In this document: in pieces, positions 7,513-14,912 of the stretch | Layout of the letters: each line of letters opens with the position of its first letter | Numbering within the stretch: the first letter of the stretch is position 1 | Translations under genes and position numbers: made by a program | DNA from: Porticoccaceae bacterium | Lineage (GTDB): Bacteria > Pseudomonadota > Gammaproteobacteria > Pseudomonadales > Porticoccaceae | NCBI GenBank assembly: GCA_012960115.1 | Contig: DUBX01000009.1 | Location: forward strand, 1,089-34,482 | Direction of reading: 5' to 3' | DNA: 33,394 nucleotides | The notes under the pieces: generated by a model | Databases searched by the model: none | What the model was told of the DNA's origin: nothing | Seen by the model: the letters and a program-made list of their open reading frames with translations, nothing else

Positions 7513-8667
7513 ATGGGCCCTTTGTCAGGTAAGACTATTATCGAATTCGCTGGATTGGGTCCAGCGCCATATGCGGGAATGATGTTGGCTGATATGGGTG
7601 CAGAGGTCATTCGTGTGGAGCGGCCAGGTGGCCAATGGTTAACCGCAGGTGGCGACCCTAAGTACGACGTACACAATCGGGGCAAATCCTCTATCTGTAT
7701 TAACATGAAGTCAGAGGAGGGTATTGCCTGTGCTAAAAAACTCATCAGCAGCGCAGATGCACTAATTGAGGGTTATCGGCCCGGCGTTATGGAAAAACTG
7801 GGCTTAGGGCCCGATGAATGTTTGGAAATTAATCCAAAATTGGTTTATGGCCGCATGACCGGTTGGGGGCAAACTGGGCCCCTAGCCCAGACGGCAGGAC
7901 ATGATATTAACTACATTGCGCTGACCGGGGTTTTACATGCTATTGGCCAGAAAGGACAGAAGCCGACGATTCCGCTCAACCTAGTTGGCGATTATGGGGG
8001 TGGCGGCATGATGTTAGCCTTCGGTCTGGTTTGCGCGCTTTTAGAAGCGCAGAATTCAGGGCAGGGGCAGGTTATTGATTGCTCAATTGTCGATGGTGCT
8101 GTTAGTTTAATGGGCTTCTTTTACTCACAATTACAGGCCGGAATAGGATCAGATAATCGTGGTGAAAATATGCTGGATTCCGGGGCTTTCTTTTACGATG
8201 TTTATGAAACCAGTGATGGAGGCTATATTTCACTTGGATCAATTGAGCCGCAGTTTTTCAGGTTATTGGTAGACCTATTAGGTCTCGACGAGATTGAAAG
8301 TAAAGAGTGGATTAAGAATCAGTGGGCCCCACAAACCTGGCCTCAAATGGCTGACAAATTAGAAGCGCTAATAAAAACTAAGAGTCGTGATGATTGGTGT
8401 GATCTGTTTGAAGGCACCGACGTCTGTTTTGCACCGGTTTTGTCGATGGACGAGGCGCGGCACCACCCGCATAACGTTGCACGAGAAACCTTTGTCGATG
8501 ATGGTGATGTATGGCAACCAGCTCCGGTTCCCCGCTTTTCTCGCACCGTTGTAAAGGCGGGTTCTACAGCGGTTGCTATGGGTGAGAATAGTCAAACCAT
8601 CTTGTTAAGCCTTGGCTACGGGCAAGAGGAAGTTGATGCCTTATTGGCGACAGGTGCAATTACCTAA
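7513..8667 (+). CDS. Alpha-methylacyl-CoA racemase-like CoA-transferase family III (CaiB/BaiF) protein
   Basis: A 384-residue family III protein. The N-terminus GLGPAPYAGMMLADMGAEV is typical of alpha-methylacyl-CoA racemases. The catalytic residues known for the mycobacterial racemase MCR (His126, Asp156, Glu241) are matched by His130 with Asp131 (AGHDINY), Asp160 (NLVGDYGGG) and Glu245 (GSIEPQFF), all at the same +4 offset. True CoA-transferases carry a catalytic Asp in a different context, so racemase is the better call. It would interconvert 2R and 2S methyl-branched acyl-CoAs before dehydrogenation, as in sterol or bile-acid side chains or pristane-like isoprenoids. AGGAGG lies five bases before the ATG. 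It leads a racemase-NPD-crotonase-sulfotransferase run. Confidence 0.88.
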   Translation: MGPLSGKTIIEFAGLGPAPYAGMMLADMGAEVIRVERPGGQWLTAGGDPKYDVHNRGKSSICINMKSEEGIACAKKLISSADALIEGYRPGVMEKLGLGPDECLEINPKLVYGRMTGWGQTGPLAQTAGHDINYIALTGVLHAIGQKGQKPTIPLNLVGDYGGGGMMLAFGLVCALLEAQNSGQGQVIDCSIVDGAVSLMGFFYSQLQAGIGSDNRGENMLDSGAFFYDVYETSDGGYISLGSIEPQFFRLLVDLLGLDEIESKEWIKNQWAPQTWPQMADKLEALIKTKSRDDWCDLFEGTDVCFAPVLSMDEARHHPHNVARETFVDDGDVWQPAPVPRFSRTVVKAGSTAVAMGENSQTILLSLGYGQEEVDALLATGAIT

Positions 8668-8776
8668 TTGAGGCTTATAGTCTTGTTGGACGATGATTGA
8701 AAGTCCGGTGATCCTCATATTAGGGACAAAGATGCTGCTTTAAGAGCAGGGCACTGTAACTAGATTCGGAGGCTTG

Positions 8777-9847
8777 ATGGAAACCCCTTTAACGAAACTT
8801 TTGGGTTGTCGTTATCCCGTTATTCAAACTGCGATGGGATGGGTGGCTGATGCCAGTCTGGTGAGCGCGACCTGTAACGCGGGCGGTTTTGGCTTTCTTG
8901 CTGGGGCAGTAATGACGCCTGAGGAAGTTGAACGGGGTATTTTGCACATTAAATCGGCAACTGATCAGCCTTTTGGTGTTAATTTCCATATGTATACACC
9001 AGGTGCCAGAGAAATCATCGACATTTGTATTCGCCATCAGGTGAGGGCAGTGAGCTATAGCCGCTCCCCAGACGCTTTATCCGTGGCTAAGTTGAAAGCA
9101 GCGGACATTGTTTGTATCCCAACGGTAGGCGCTTTAAAACATGCGGTTAAAGCCGTCGCTTTGGGTGCTGACGCTGTGGTTGTTCAAGGTGGCGAGGGTG
9201 GTGGTCATACCGGAAAGGTGGCAAGCACCATTTTATTGCCTCAGGTCGTAGCGGCACTCGATGTTCCCGTCGTGGCTGCTGGTGGTTTTAAGGACGGTCG
9301 CGGGTTAGTCGCAGCTCTGTCTCTTGGTGCGGCTGGTATTGCTATGGGTACACGCTTTCTGTTAACTCAGGAAAGCCCGGTTCCCCTAACCACCAAACAA
9401 TATTATTTAAAGACAGCAACTGAGCAGATCATCGTTAGTACTAAACTCGATGGTATGCCCCAACGAATGATCCAAAACCAATACTTGAAAACACTCGAGG
9501 GAAAATCAACGCTTGGGCTGCTGCTGCTAGCCATAAAAAATGGCTTGGCTTTTAGCAAGTTAACGGGGAGTTCGTTATTTTCAATGTTGCGCTCAGCATG
9601 GGCAATGAAGGGATCAAACGATTTAAGCCTGGGCCAAACGATGATGGCGGCTAATGCGCCAATGATGATTCAGCACTCTATGGTCGACGGACATGCGGAT
9701 CAAGGCATTATGCCCAGTGGACAAATTGCCGGTGCTATTGATGATCTGCCTTCTGTGGAAAATTTGATGGGCTCTATCATTAAAGAGTCTGGTGAGGTTA
9801 TTAAGAGATTGGCCGAAGTGAATTCTGAAACCCTCGACCTTAATTAG
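8777..9847 (+). CDS. NPD/nitronate monooxygenase-family FMN enzyme, IpdC-like candidate
   Basis: A 356-residue TIM-barrel flavoprotein. It opens with CRYPVIQTAMGWVADASL and has AGGFGFLAGA, the FMN-phosphate segment AAGGFKDGRG and MGTRFLLTQES, all usual for the 2-nitropropane dioxygenase family. The active-site histidine lies in QGGEGGGHTG (His144). Many family members are not nitronate oxidases. In steroid degraders the IpdC member removes or adds hydrogens on a C/D-ring acyl-CoA, and the neighbouring crotonase fits that setting. ATG 8777 follows GGAGG by four bases; a TTG just before it is also open. It is 106 bp after the racemase and 45 bp before the crotonase. The family is sure and the IpdC role is a hypothesis. 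Confidence 0.88.
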   Translation: METPLTKLLGCRYPVIQTAMGWVADASLVSATCNAGGFGFLAGAVMTPEEVERGILHIKSATDQPFGVNFHMYTPGAREIIDICIRHQVRAVSYSRSPDALSVAKLKAADIVCIPTVGALKHAVKAVALGADAVVVQGGEGGGHTGKVASTILLPQVVAALDVPVVAAGGFKDGRGLVAALSLGAAGIAMGTRFLLTQESPVPLTTKQYYLKTATEQIIVSTKLDGMPQRMIQNQYLKTLEGKSTLGLLLLAIKNGLAFSKLTGSSLFSMLRSAWAMKGSNDLSLGQTMMAANAPMMIQHSMVDGHADQGIMPSGQIAGAIDDLPSVENLMGSIIKESGEVIKRLAEVNSETLDLN

Positions 9848-9892
9848 GGCTAGAACCATACACTACAACCTAAAGATTCAGGAGAGTTTATC

Positions 9893-10645
9893 GTGGCATT
9901 TGAAACTATAATTAAAGACGGCATAGCTGAGTTAGTTTTCAATAAACCGCCAGTCAATGCGTTTGACAGCCTAGAGTGGGCGCGTATTGCTCAGGTTATT
10001 GCTGAGTTGGGGGCAGATAACAACGTTAATGTCATTGTGATTAGGGCCGAAGGTCGAGGGTTCTGTGCTGGGGTTGATATTAAGGAACTGGCCGCCGACA
10101 GTAGTAGGATAGTGGCTGTTAATAAGGCGAACTACGATACCTTTGAGGCGATTCACCGCAACCCTAAGCCTGTGATAGTGGCTTTACATGGTTTTGTTCT
10201 GGGTGGTGGAATTGGTATTGCGGGTGCTGCCGATATAGTGGTGGCCTCCGCTTGTGCCAATTTTGGGGTGCCTGAAGTTGACCGCGGTGCCATGGGTGGT
10301 GGTGCTCATTTACAGCGGTTATTTCCAGTTCAAAAAGTTAGACATATGTATTTCACTGGCGATTTTATTGACGCTAAAGAAGCCTATCGCCTGGGCGCTC
10401 TTGAATCGGTGGTAGACCTTTCTGAGCTGCGTGACACGGCGATGGCAATAGCCGCCAAGATAGCCACAAAAAGCTCTCCGATGATTCAATTAGCTAAGGA
10501 AGCCCTGACAGGCATTGAAGACGGCAATCTTGAAGATAAGTATCGCTGGGAACAGGGTTTTACACTTCAGGCATACACCGAAGGAGACTCGCAAGAAGGG
10601 CGAGATGCTTTTATCGAAAAGCGTGATGCCAAGTTTTCTGACTAA
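9893..10645 (+). CDS. Enoyl-CoA hydratase/isomerase (crotonase) family, EchA20-like candidate
   Basis: A 250-residue crotonase. The oxyanion hole is formed by GFCAGVDIKEL (56-65) and LGGGIGIAGAADI (103-114). Of the two catalytic glutamates of classical hydratases, the second is kept (Glu128 in FGVPEVDRGAMGGG). The first falls on a glycine (Gly108 in GGGIGIA), so plain water addition is doubtful. The PEVDRG segment resembles my recollection of EchA20-type enzymes that open ring D of steroid-derived acyl-CoAs. The start is GTG at 9893 with GGAGAG about six bases upstream. It is tightly placed between the NPD enzyme and the sulfotransferase remnant. Crotonase is certain; the hydrolase role is inferred from residues and context. 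Confidence 0.9.
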   Translation: MAFETIIKDGIAELVFNKPPVNAFDSLEWARIAQVIAELGADNNVNVIVIRAEGRGFCAGVDIKELAADSSRIVAVNKANYDTFEAIHRNPKPVIVALHGFVLGGGIGIAGAADIVVASACANFGVPEVDRGAMGGGAHLQRLFPVQKVRHMYFTGDFIDAKEAYRLGALESVVDLSELRDTAMAIAAKIATKSSPMIQLAKEALTGIEDGNLEDKYRWEQGFTLQAYTEGDSQEGRDAFIEKRDAKFSD

Positions 10646-10651
10646 TAAACT

Positions 10652-11885
10652 ATGGCCCTGAGTAAACCTTATCGACCCTGGCACTTCAGGCTCATCAATG
10701 CGATGGGTGAGTTGCTCAGTACAGTGGGAATACGGCCATCAATTCAGGCCGAATACATTCTTCAAAAAGCGATAAATCAGTCTGGTTTTGATGATCTAGG
10801 AGGTAATCCAGATTACGAAGGTTTAGAGGTGTTAATTGCGTCTATTGAGCGTCAATCTAAGCTTAATACTATTGGTCGCCTGACTAGTCAGAAGATGTTT
10901 ACTGGATTTATGAGTAATCGGCTAGAGCTTCAAAATTGGTTTGCCAATCATCCTGAAGAATTGCAGCAGAAGATTGAAAAGCCACTATTTATTATTGGTT
11001 TGCCTCGAACAGGTACCACGATACTTCATAACTTAATGTGGCAGGATCCCGGTAATAGAGCCCCCCCCTAATGTGGGAAATTAATGATCCAATACCGCGA
11101 CCATTAGCTGACCACTGGCATGACGATCCGCGTATTGCTACAAATCAAAATAACCTAGACACCTTGAACCGGTTGGCGACTAATTTTCTTGCTATTCATG
11201 AGGTGGCGGCGATCTTGCCGCAGGAGTGCGTTGGCATTACCCAGCACATGTTTTATGGCATTACGCTTTTCTTACATTGGTATGTCCCTGATTATCGGCA
11301 GTGGCTTTTGCAGGCCGATGCAGAGCCTCCTCTGCGCTACCATAAGCGTTTCCTACAGATGTTGCAGGCGACCAAGGCGGGAGATCGATGGCTCTTAAAG
11401 TCACCTGCGCACCTGAATGTGTTGCCCAGCTTGTTTAAGGTTTATCCCGATGCGCAAGTGGTTTTTACCCATCGTAATCCTGTCGAGGTTATGGGCTCTA
11501 TTTGTAGCCTAGTCTGGAGTGTGTCTGGCATGGCCTCAGATAAGGGCATGGATCCAATTAAAATAGGCCAAGAGCAATTACTGAGTTGGAACCATATGCT
11601 AGAGCGTGCCATGGCGGATCGAGATGCGTTGCCCCAGCATAAAGATCAGTTCCATGACCTTTATTTAGTGATCTTGTCGCGGACCCAGAGAGCTCAATTA
11701 GGGGTATATATAAAAATTTCAACTTACCTTTGCCCGATGATATGGCCCAGAGAATCGCTAAATTTTTGGTGGAAAACCCGCAAAACAAGTATGGAAAACA
11801 CCATTATGACCTAACTGATTTTGGTCTCAGTAAGGTCGGCGAGCGCCAGCGTTTTCACAAATACATTCAGCGGTACAATCTATAG
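10652..11885 (+). pseudogene. Sulfotransferase-family protein, broken by two frameshifts
   Basis: Three successive frames together make one sulfotransferase-family protein of about 411 residues. Frame one (10652-about 11068) has an alpha-helical N-terminus and the PAPS-binding loop IGLPRTGTTILHN, then stops after NRAPP. Frame two (from 11069) continues MWEINDPIPRP, DRWLLKSPAHL and VFTHRNPVEVMGS up to DQFHDLY. Frame three (from about 11667) continues SDLVADPESSIRGIYKNF to the TAG at 11883-11885. The first break is at a run of eight C (11061-11068) and the second at TTATTTA near 11665; each is cured by one added base. Members of this family sit beside steroid and fatty-acid genes, but their substrates are mostly unknown. 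It follows the crotonase by 6 bp. Sequencing error, decay or phase variation cannot be told apart here. Confidence 0.85.
11061..11068 (+). repeat. C8 homopolymer at sulfotransferase frameshift
   Basis: Eight consecutive C bases lie exactly where the sulfotransferase frame breaks. Six C would give NRAPLMWE and nine would give NRAPPLMWE, both in frame, while eight leads to an early TAA. Runs of this kind slip during replication and are also prone to sequencing error. Confidence 0.9.
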
Positions 11886-11891
11886 GGTAGG

Positions 11892-13544
11892 TCACCCTAG
11901 CATTATTGGCTGCATCAAGAGATCGAGTTCTTTTCTAAACGAGGTGCAGTCGCCGGTTAGGGCATAACCTAGAAGTTGCCCCTTTGTTGTTTTAAACAGA
12001 GCTTTAACACCCGCTGGAGTGTTAACTTCTATTTGCCATTGACCCTCAACTTTAGGCGGCGGCGATAGGGTTACTGGGAATAAAGTGGTTTTGACAACCA
12101 CTGGCATGGTGCCATAGTAAACGTCTTGCACATCACCATTGATTGTTGCGGCCAATTTCTTTGCCCCTTCGATGAGGGGGGCCACATAAAACAACAAATG
12201 GCTATCTACCTCGGCACAGTCCCCAAGCGCATAGATATTTTGGGCGCTCGTCTGTAACGATCGATCGGTGATGATGCCTCTGTTGGTTTGCAATCCTGCA
12301 GATTTGGCCAGTGTAAGGTCTGGCCTCACACCAACCGCGGAGAGAACGATATCGGCATCTATGGATTGACCATCAGCGAGAGTGGCTTGCACGCCTGCCG
12401 CCTGTTTATTAATTTGCTCAACAACCGTGCCAAAGTAAAAGTTGACACCTGCTACTTCAAGAGCATTTGTGACTGAATCAGAGGCAGGTTTTGGCATCAG
12501 TGTACCTAACACTGAGGGCAGAGGGTCAACCACGCTTACCTTATAACCACTTTGAATGAGGTCGTTGGCGTATTCTGAGCCGATTAAGCCACCACCAATA
12601 ATAAGGACATGATTTTTACCTTCCATGGCGTTCCGAAAGGTAGCGTAGTCCAGCAGATTGTTGATCGAGTAGACAGCGTCTAAACCATTGCCAGCCATAG
12701 GCAGTTCAATGCAACGAGCACCGGTGGCCAGTATGAGCTTGGAGTACTGGACAGGGCCTTTAGAGGTGAGCACGCTATTGTTGTCGATATCGATAGACTC
12801 GATATTGGTAAACACCTGAATGTCGGCTTGCAATTGCAGGGCCATTTCGTCAGCGTTAGCAGTGGCTAATTGGTCAGCGGTCTTCTGTTTATGATAGCCG
12901 GTAGATATGGCTGGTTTGTAATACATGCGGCCATCATCGCTTGTGATCATCACTAACGGTGTGATGCTGTTTAACTTGCGATACTCACGGGCAAGGTTAT
13001 AACCCGCTAGGCCAGTGCCAATGATTACGATCGGTGCTTGGCTGTGCTCGATTGCTTCAGGAGATTCTTGTAGGTTGGCAGTCGCTGGCCCTGTACTTTG
13101 CGCGCTGACCGATATCATATCGAAATCTTGTTTGCCCACACCGCAGTCAGGACACGTCCAGTCATCTGGAATATCTGCCCATCGGGTGCCAGCTAAAATG
13201 TCGTCATCAGGCCAACCTTTGGATTCGTCGTATACCCAGCCGCAGATAACACATTCCCAAATTTGGAACGGCTCTCCTGAATTATCAGCCACGGGAACGG
13301 CTACGGGCAGGCCTTTAGACAGTCTGGGTTTTTCTTCAGGGGTAGCAGCCGTGGCGGCAACGGCAGTGAGACCGGTCTTAACCATCTCGAAATCTTGTTT
13401 TGTGACACCGCAATCGGGACAGGTCCAGTCTTGAGGGATATCATCCCACAGGGTGCCAGGGGCTATACCACCCTCAGGAAAACCTTGGGATTCATCATAT
13501 ATCCAGCCGCATACTATGCATTCCCAGACACTAAAAGTAGTCAT
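11892..13544 (-). CDS. Two-rubredoxin plus rubredoxin reductase fusion protein
   Basis: A 550-residue three-domain redox protein. Rubredoxin 1 (about residues 4-55) has CIVCG and CPDCG. Rubredoxin 2 (about 94-145) has CVICG and CPDCG. A linker of about 45 residues joins them. From about residue 170 a pyridine-nucleotide flavoprotein follows, with the FAD motif IIGTGLAGYNLA, the NAD motif IIGGGLIGSEYA and the second FAD motif IYALGDCAEVD. The third part equals an AlkT/RubB-type NADH:rubredoxin reductase; the first two resemble AlkG's paired rubredoxins. One chain could therefore carry electrons from NADH to a mono-oxygenase. ATG 13544 is preferred (GGAA upstream); ATG 13559 is also open. No AlkB is in the window, and it points away from the Rieske gene next to it. 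Its partner is unknown. Confidence 0.92.
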   Translation of the reverse strand: MTTFSVWECIVCGWIYDESQGFPEGGIAPGTLWDDIPQDWTCPDCGVTKQDFEMVKTGLTAVAATAATPEEKPRLSKGLPVAVPVADNSGEPFQIWECVICGWVYDESKGWPDDDILAGTRWADIPDDWTCPDCGVGKQDFDMISVSAQSTGPATANLQESPEAIEHSQAPIVIIGTGLAGYNLAREYRKLNSITPLVMITSDDGRMYYKPAISTGYHKQKTADQLATANADEMALQLQADIQVFTNIESIDIDNNSVLTSKGPVQYSKLILATGARCIELPMAGNGLDAVYSINNLLDYATFRNAMEGKNHVLIIGGGLIGSEYANDLIQSGYKVSVVDPLPSVLGTLMPKPASDSVTNALEVAGVNFYFGTVVEQINKQAAGVQATLADGQSIDADIVLSAVGVRPDLTLAKSAGLQTNRGIITDRSLQTSAQNIYALGDCAEVDSHLLFYVAPLIEGAKKLAATINGDVQDVYYGTMPVVVKTTLFPVTLSPPPKVEGQWQIEVNTPAGVKALFKTTKGQLLGYALTGDCTSFRKELDLLMQPIMLG

Positions 13545-13615
13545 GATGGTTCCATTCATTGATTTAATGTCTTATTTTACAGGGGTAAAGGCATTAAGTT
13601 AAAGCAAAGAGGTGC

Positions 13616-13750
13616 ATGATAGAGAATATTGAAATAAAGGAGGAATTGGTTGTCCTATATTTTTTAGCTCAACTACATCCAAATGGACGATTCCAGAATC
13701 GGTGCTATTACTATAACGTCTTAAACAGTAAATATTTTGGAGATCAATGA
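13616..13750 (+). CDS. Possible 44-codon small ORF or leader upstream of Rieske gene
   Basis: An ATG at 13616 with AAGAGG a few bases upstream opens 44 codons ending in TGA at 13748-13750. The stop overlaps the Rieske ATG at 13747 as ATGA, the pattern of translational coupling. The peptide (starting MIENIEIKEELVVLYFLAQL) has a hydrophobic stretch and a Tyr-rich part (RCYYYNVLN) and matches no family I know. The good ribosome site and the exact overlap argue for it; its short length and unknown sequence argue against. It may be a leader that tunes the oxygenase or may be chance. Confidence 0.3.
   Translation: MIENIEIKEELVVLYFLAQLHPNGRFQNRCYYYNVLNSKYFGDQ
13688..13701. promoter_or_regulatory. 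14-bp palindrome upstream of second Rieske gene
   Basis: CGATTC-CA-GAATCG is a perfect inverted repeat with 6-bp arms, 46 bp before the Rieske ATG. It could be an operator. It differs from the two AAAACATT repeats and the site at 338, so any regulator would be a different one. Short palindromes do occur by chance. Confidence 0.3.
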
Positions 13751-14838
13751 TGGCGAAGTCTGCAGACTACAACTTAGGCCCCAATACTTTTCCGCGAGGC
13801 TGGTTTATTGTCGCGGAGAGCACCGAACTAGATGCTGGACCGTTGGCGGTAAGGTTTTTTGGTCAGGATTTGGCAGTGTTTAGAGGGGCCAGCGGTAAAG
13901 CTGTACTGTTAGATGCCTACTGCGGACATATGGGTACTCATTTGACTGACAGTAAAAGTTCGATGATTGTAAAAAATAATGAGCAAATCGAAGGAGATTC
14001 CATTCGGTGTCCGTACCACGGTTGGCGCTACAACGCTGAAGGTCATGTGGATGATATTCCTTATTCAGACGGACCTTGCCCAAAATCTGCTTCTATTAAA
14101 TCCTATCCAGTGGTGGACAACATGGGCTGCGTAATGGCCTGGTACGACCCAGACGGCCGAGAGCCTGATTATGAGCCGCCCAAGCTGCCAGAATGGGATG
14201 ACCCTCGTTGGGTTCGATGGGAACTTGACCATTTAGGTGAGCTAAACATTCATCCTCAAGAAATAATCGACAATATTGTTGATGTACAACACTTAGGACC
14301 TACCCATGGTGCACCGAGTGAGTATTTCGAAAATGAAATTAAAGACCACGTCTGTATCCAACGCCAAGGCGGACCTATGCAACTGTACCAGACCTATCTC
14401 AATACCAGTACTTGGTATACCGGCCCAGGCATATTGCTCTCTAAGCAAGAATTTTCTGGCATGGTTATCTTTGAATTAATAGCTAATACTCCGGTTGAAG
14501 ATGGCTTGGTAAAATGTTGGCATGGTTGTTTGGTCAAAGGCAGCGAAGATGTGGCGACTGAGGCTGATATAGTCATAGCCAAACAGTCACAGGCGGGTGC
14601 TTTGGAAGCGTTTAGTGCTGATTTTAATATCTGGCAAAACAAGCGACCAGCTTTAAAGATCATGCAATTGAAAACAGACGGCCCTTTTCGAACGGGCAGG
14701 AAATGGTACTCGCAATTTTACGCAGCGCCAGCGGATGTTAGCGGAATTCAAAATACGGTCAATGGTATACACCTAACAGAGGGTTTAAAAACCGCTGATC
14801 AGGCTGGTTACAACATTGATGAAGGACTCAGCTTTTAA
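13747..14838 (+). CDS. Rieske non-heme iron oxygenase, second KshA-like alpha subunit
   Basis: A 363-residue ring hydroxylase subunit built like the one at 1243 but clearly different in sequence. Rieske ligands are C59-G-H61 and C88-PY-H91-GW. The iron motif has N176, D179, H182 and H187 (DNIVDVQHLGPTHG), and the C-terminus again has FRTGRKWYSQF. A short insertion (about residues 70-85) lies between the two Rieske halves. GGAG stands 4-7 bases before two adjacent ATGs (13747, 13750). It is transcribed alone and closed by a strong terminator at 14860-14888. Having two such enzymes in one cluster suggests different ring positions or different substrates, as steroid degraders often carry several KshA homologues. 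The specific reaction is not shown by sequence. Confidence 0.88.
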   Translation: MMAKSADYNLGPNTFPRGWFIVAESTELDAGPLAVRFFGQDLAVFRGASGKAVLLDAYCGHMGTHLTDSKSSMIVKNNEQIEGDSIRCPYHGWRYNAEGHVDDIPYSDGPCPKSASIKSYPVVDNMGCVMAWYDPDGREPDYEPPKLPEWDDPRWVRWELDHLGELNIHPQEIIDNIVDVQHLGPTHGAPSEYFENEIKDHVCIQRQGGPMQLYQTYLNTSTWYTGPGILLSKQEFSGMVIFELIANTPVEDGLVKCWHGCLVKGSEDVATEADIVIAKQSQAGALEAFSADFNIWQNKRPALKIMQLKTDGPFRTGRKWYSQFYAAPADVSGIQNTVNGIHLTEGLKTADQAGYNIDEGLSF

Positions 14839-14859
14839 GGAACCAGGTTTCCATTAGAC

Positions 14860-14888
14860 AAAAAGGAGGCTGTAACGCCTCCTTTTTT
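14860..14888. terminator. Bidirectional rho-independent terminator
   Basis: AAAAAGGAGGC and GCCTCCTTTTTT form a near-perfect stem around a TGTAAC loop. The plus strand ends in six T, and the minus strand has the matching T-run. It lies 22 bp after the Rieske stop and 25 bp after the convergent symporter stop, so it serves both. Confidence 0.92.
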
Positions 14889-14912
14889 GCACCCGTTGAA
14901 TTAGCGTTATAC

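Noticed and set aside
11071..11814. Reading this stretch as an independent 247-residue gene
   Set aside because: Its first residues continue the upstream sulfotransferase after the PRTGTT motif, and its last 60 or so residues lose family character while the proper C-terminus is in another frame. It is a fragment of one broken gene.
11883..11899. TAGGGT-AGGTC-ACCCTA hairpin at the convergent gene ends
   Set aside because: A 6-bp stem without a T-run, inside both stop regions; too weak for a terminator call.
13015..13434. 139-codon plus-strand frame opposite the rubredoxin fusion
   Set aside because: It is antisense to two clear rubredoxin domains; the repeated look of its peptide simply mirrors the two similar rubredoxins.
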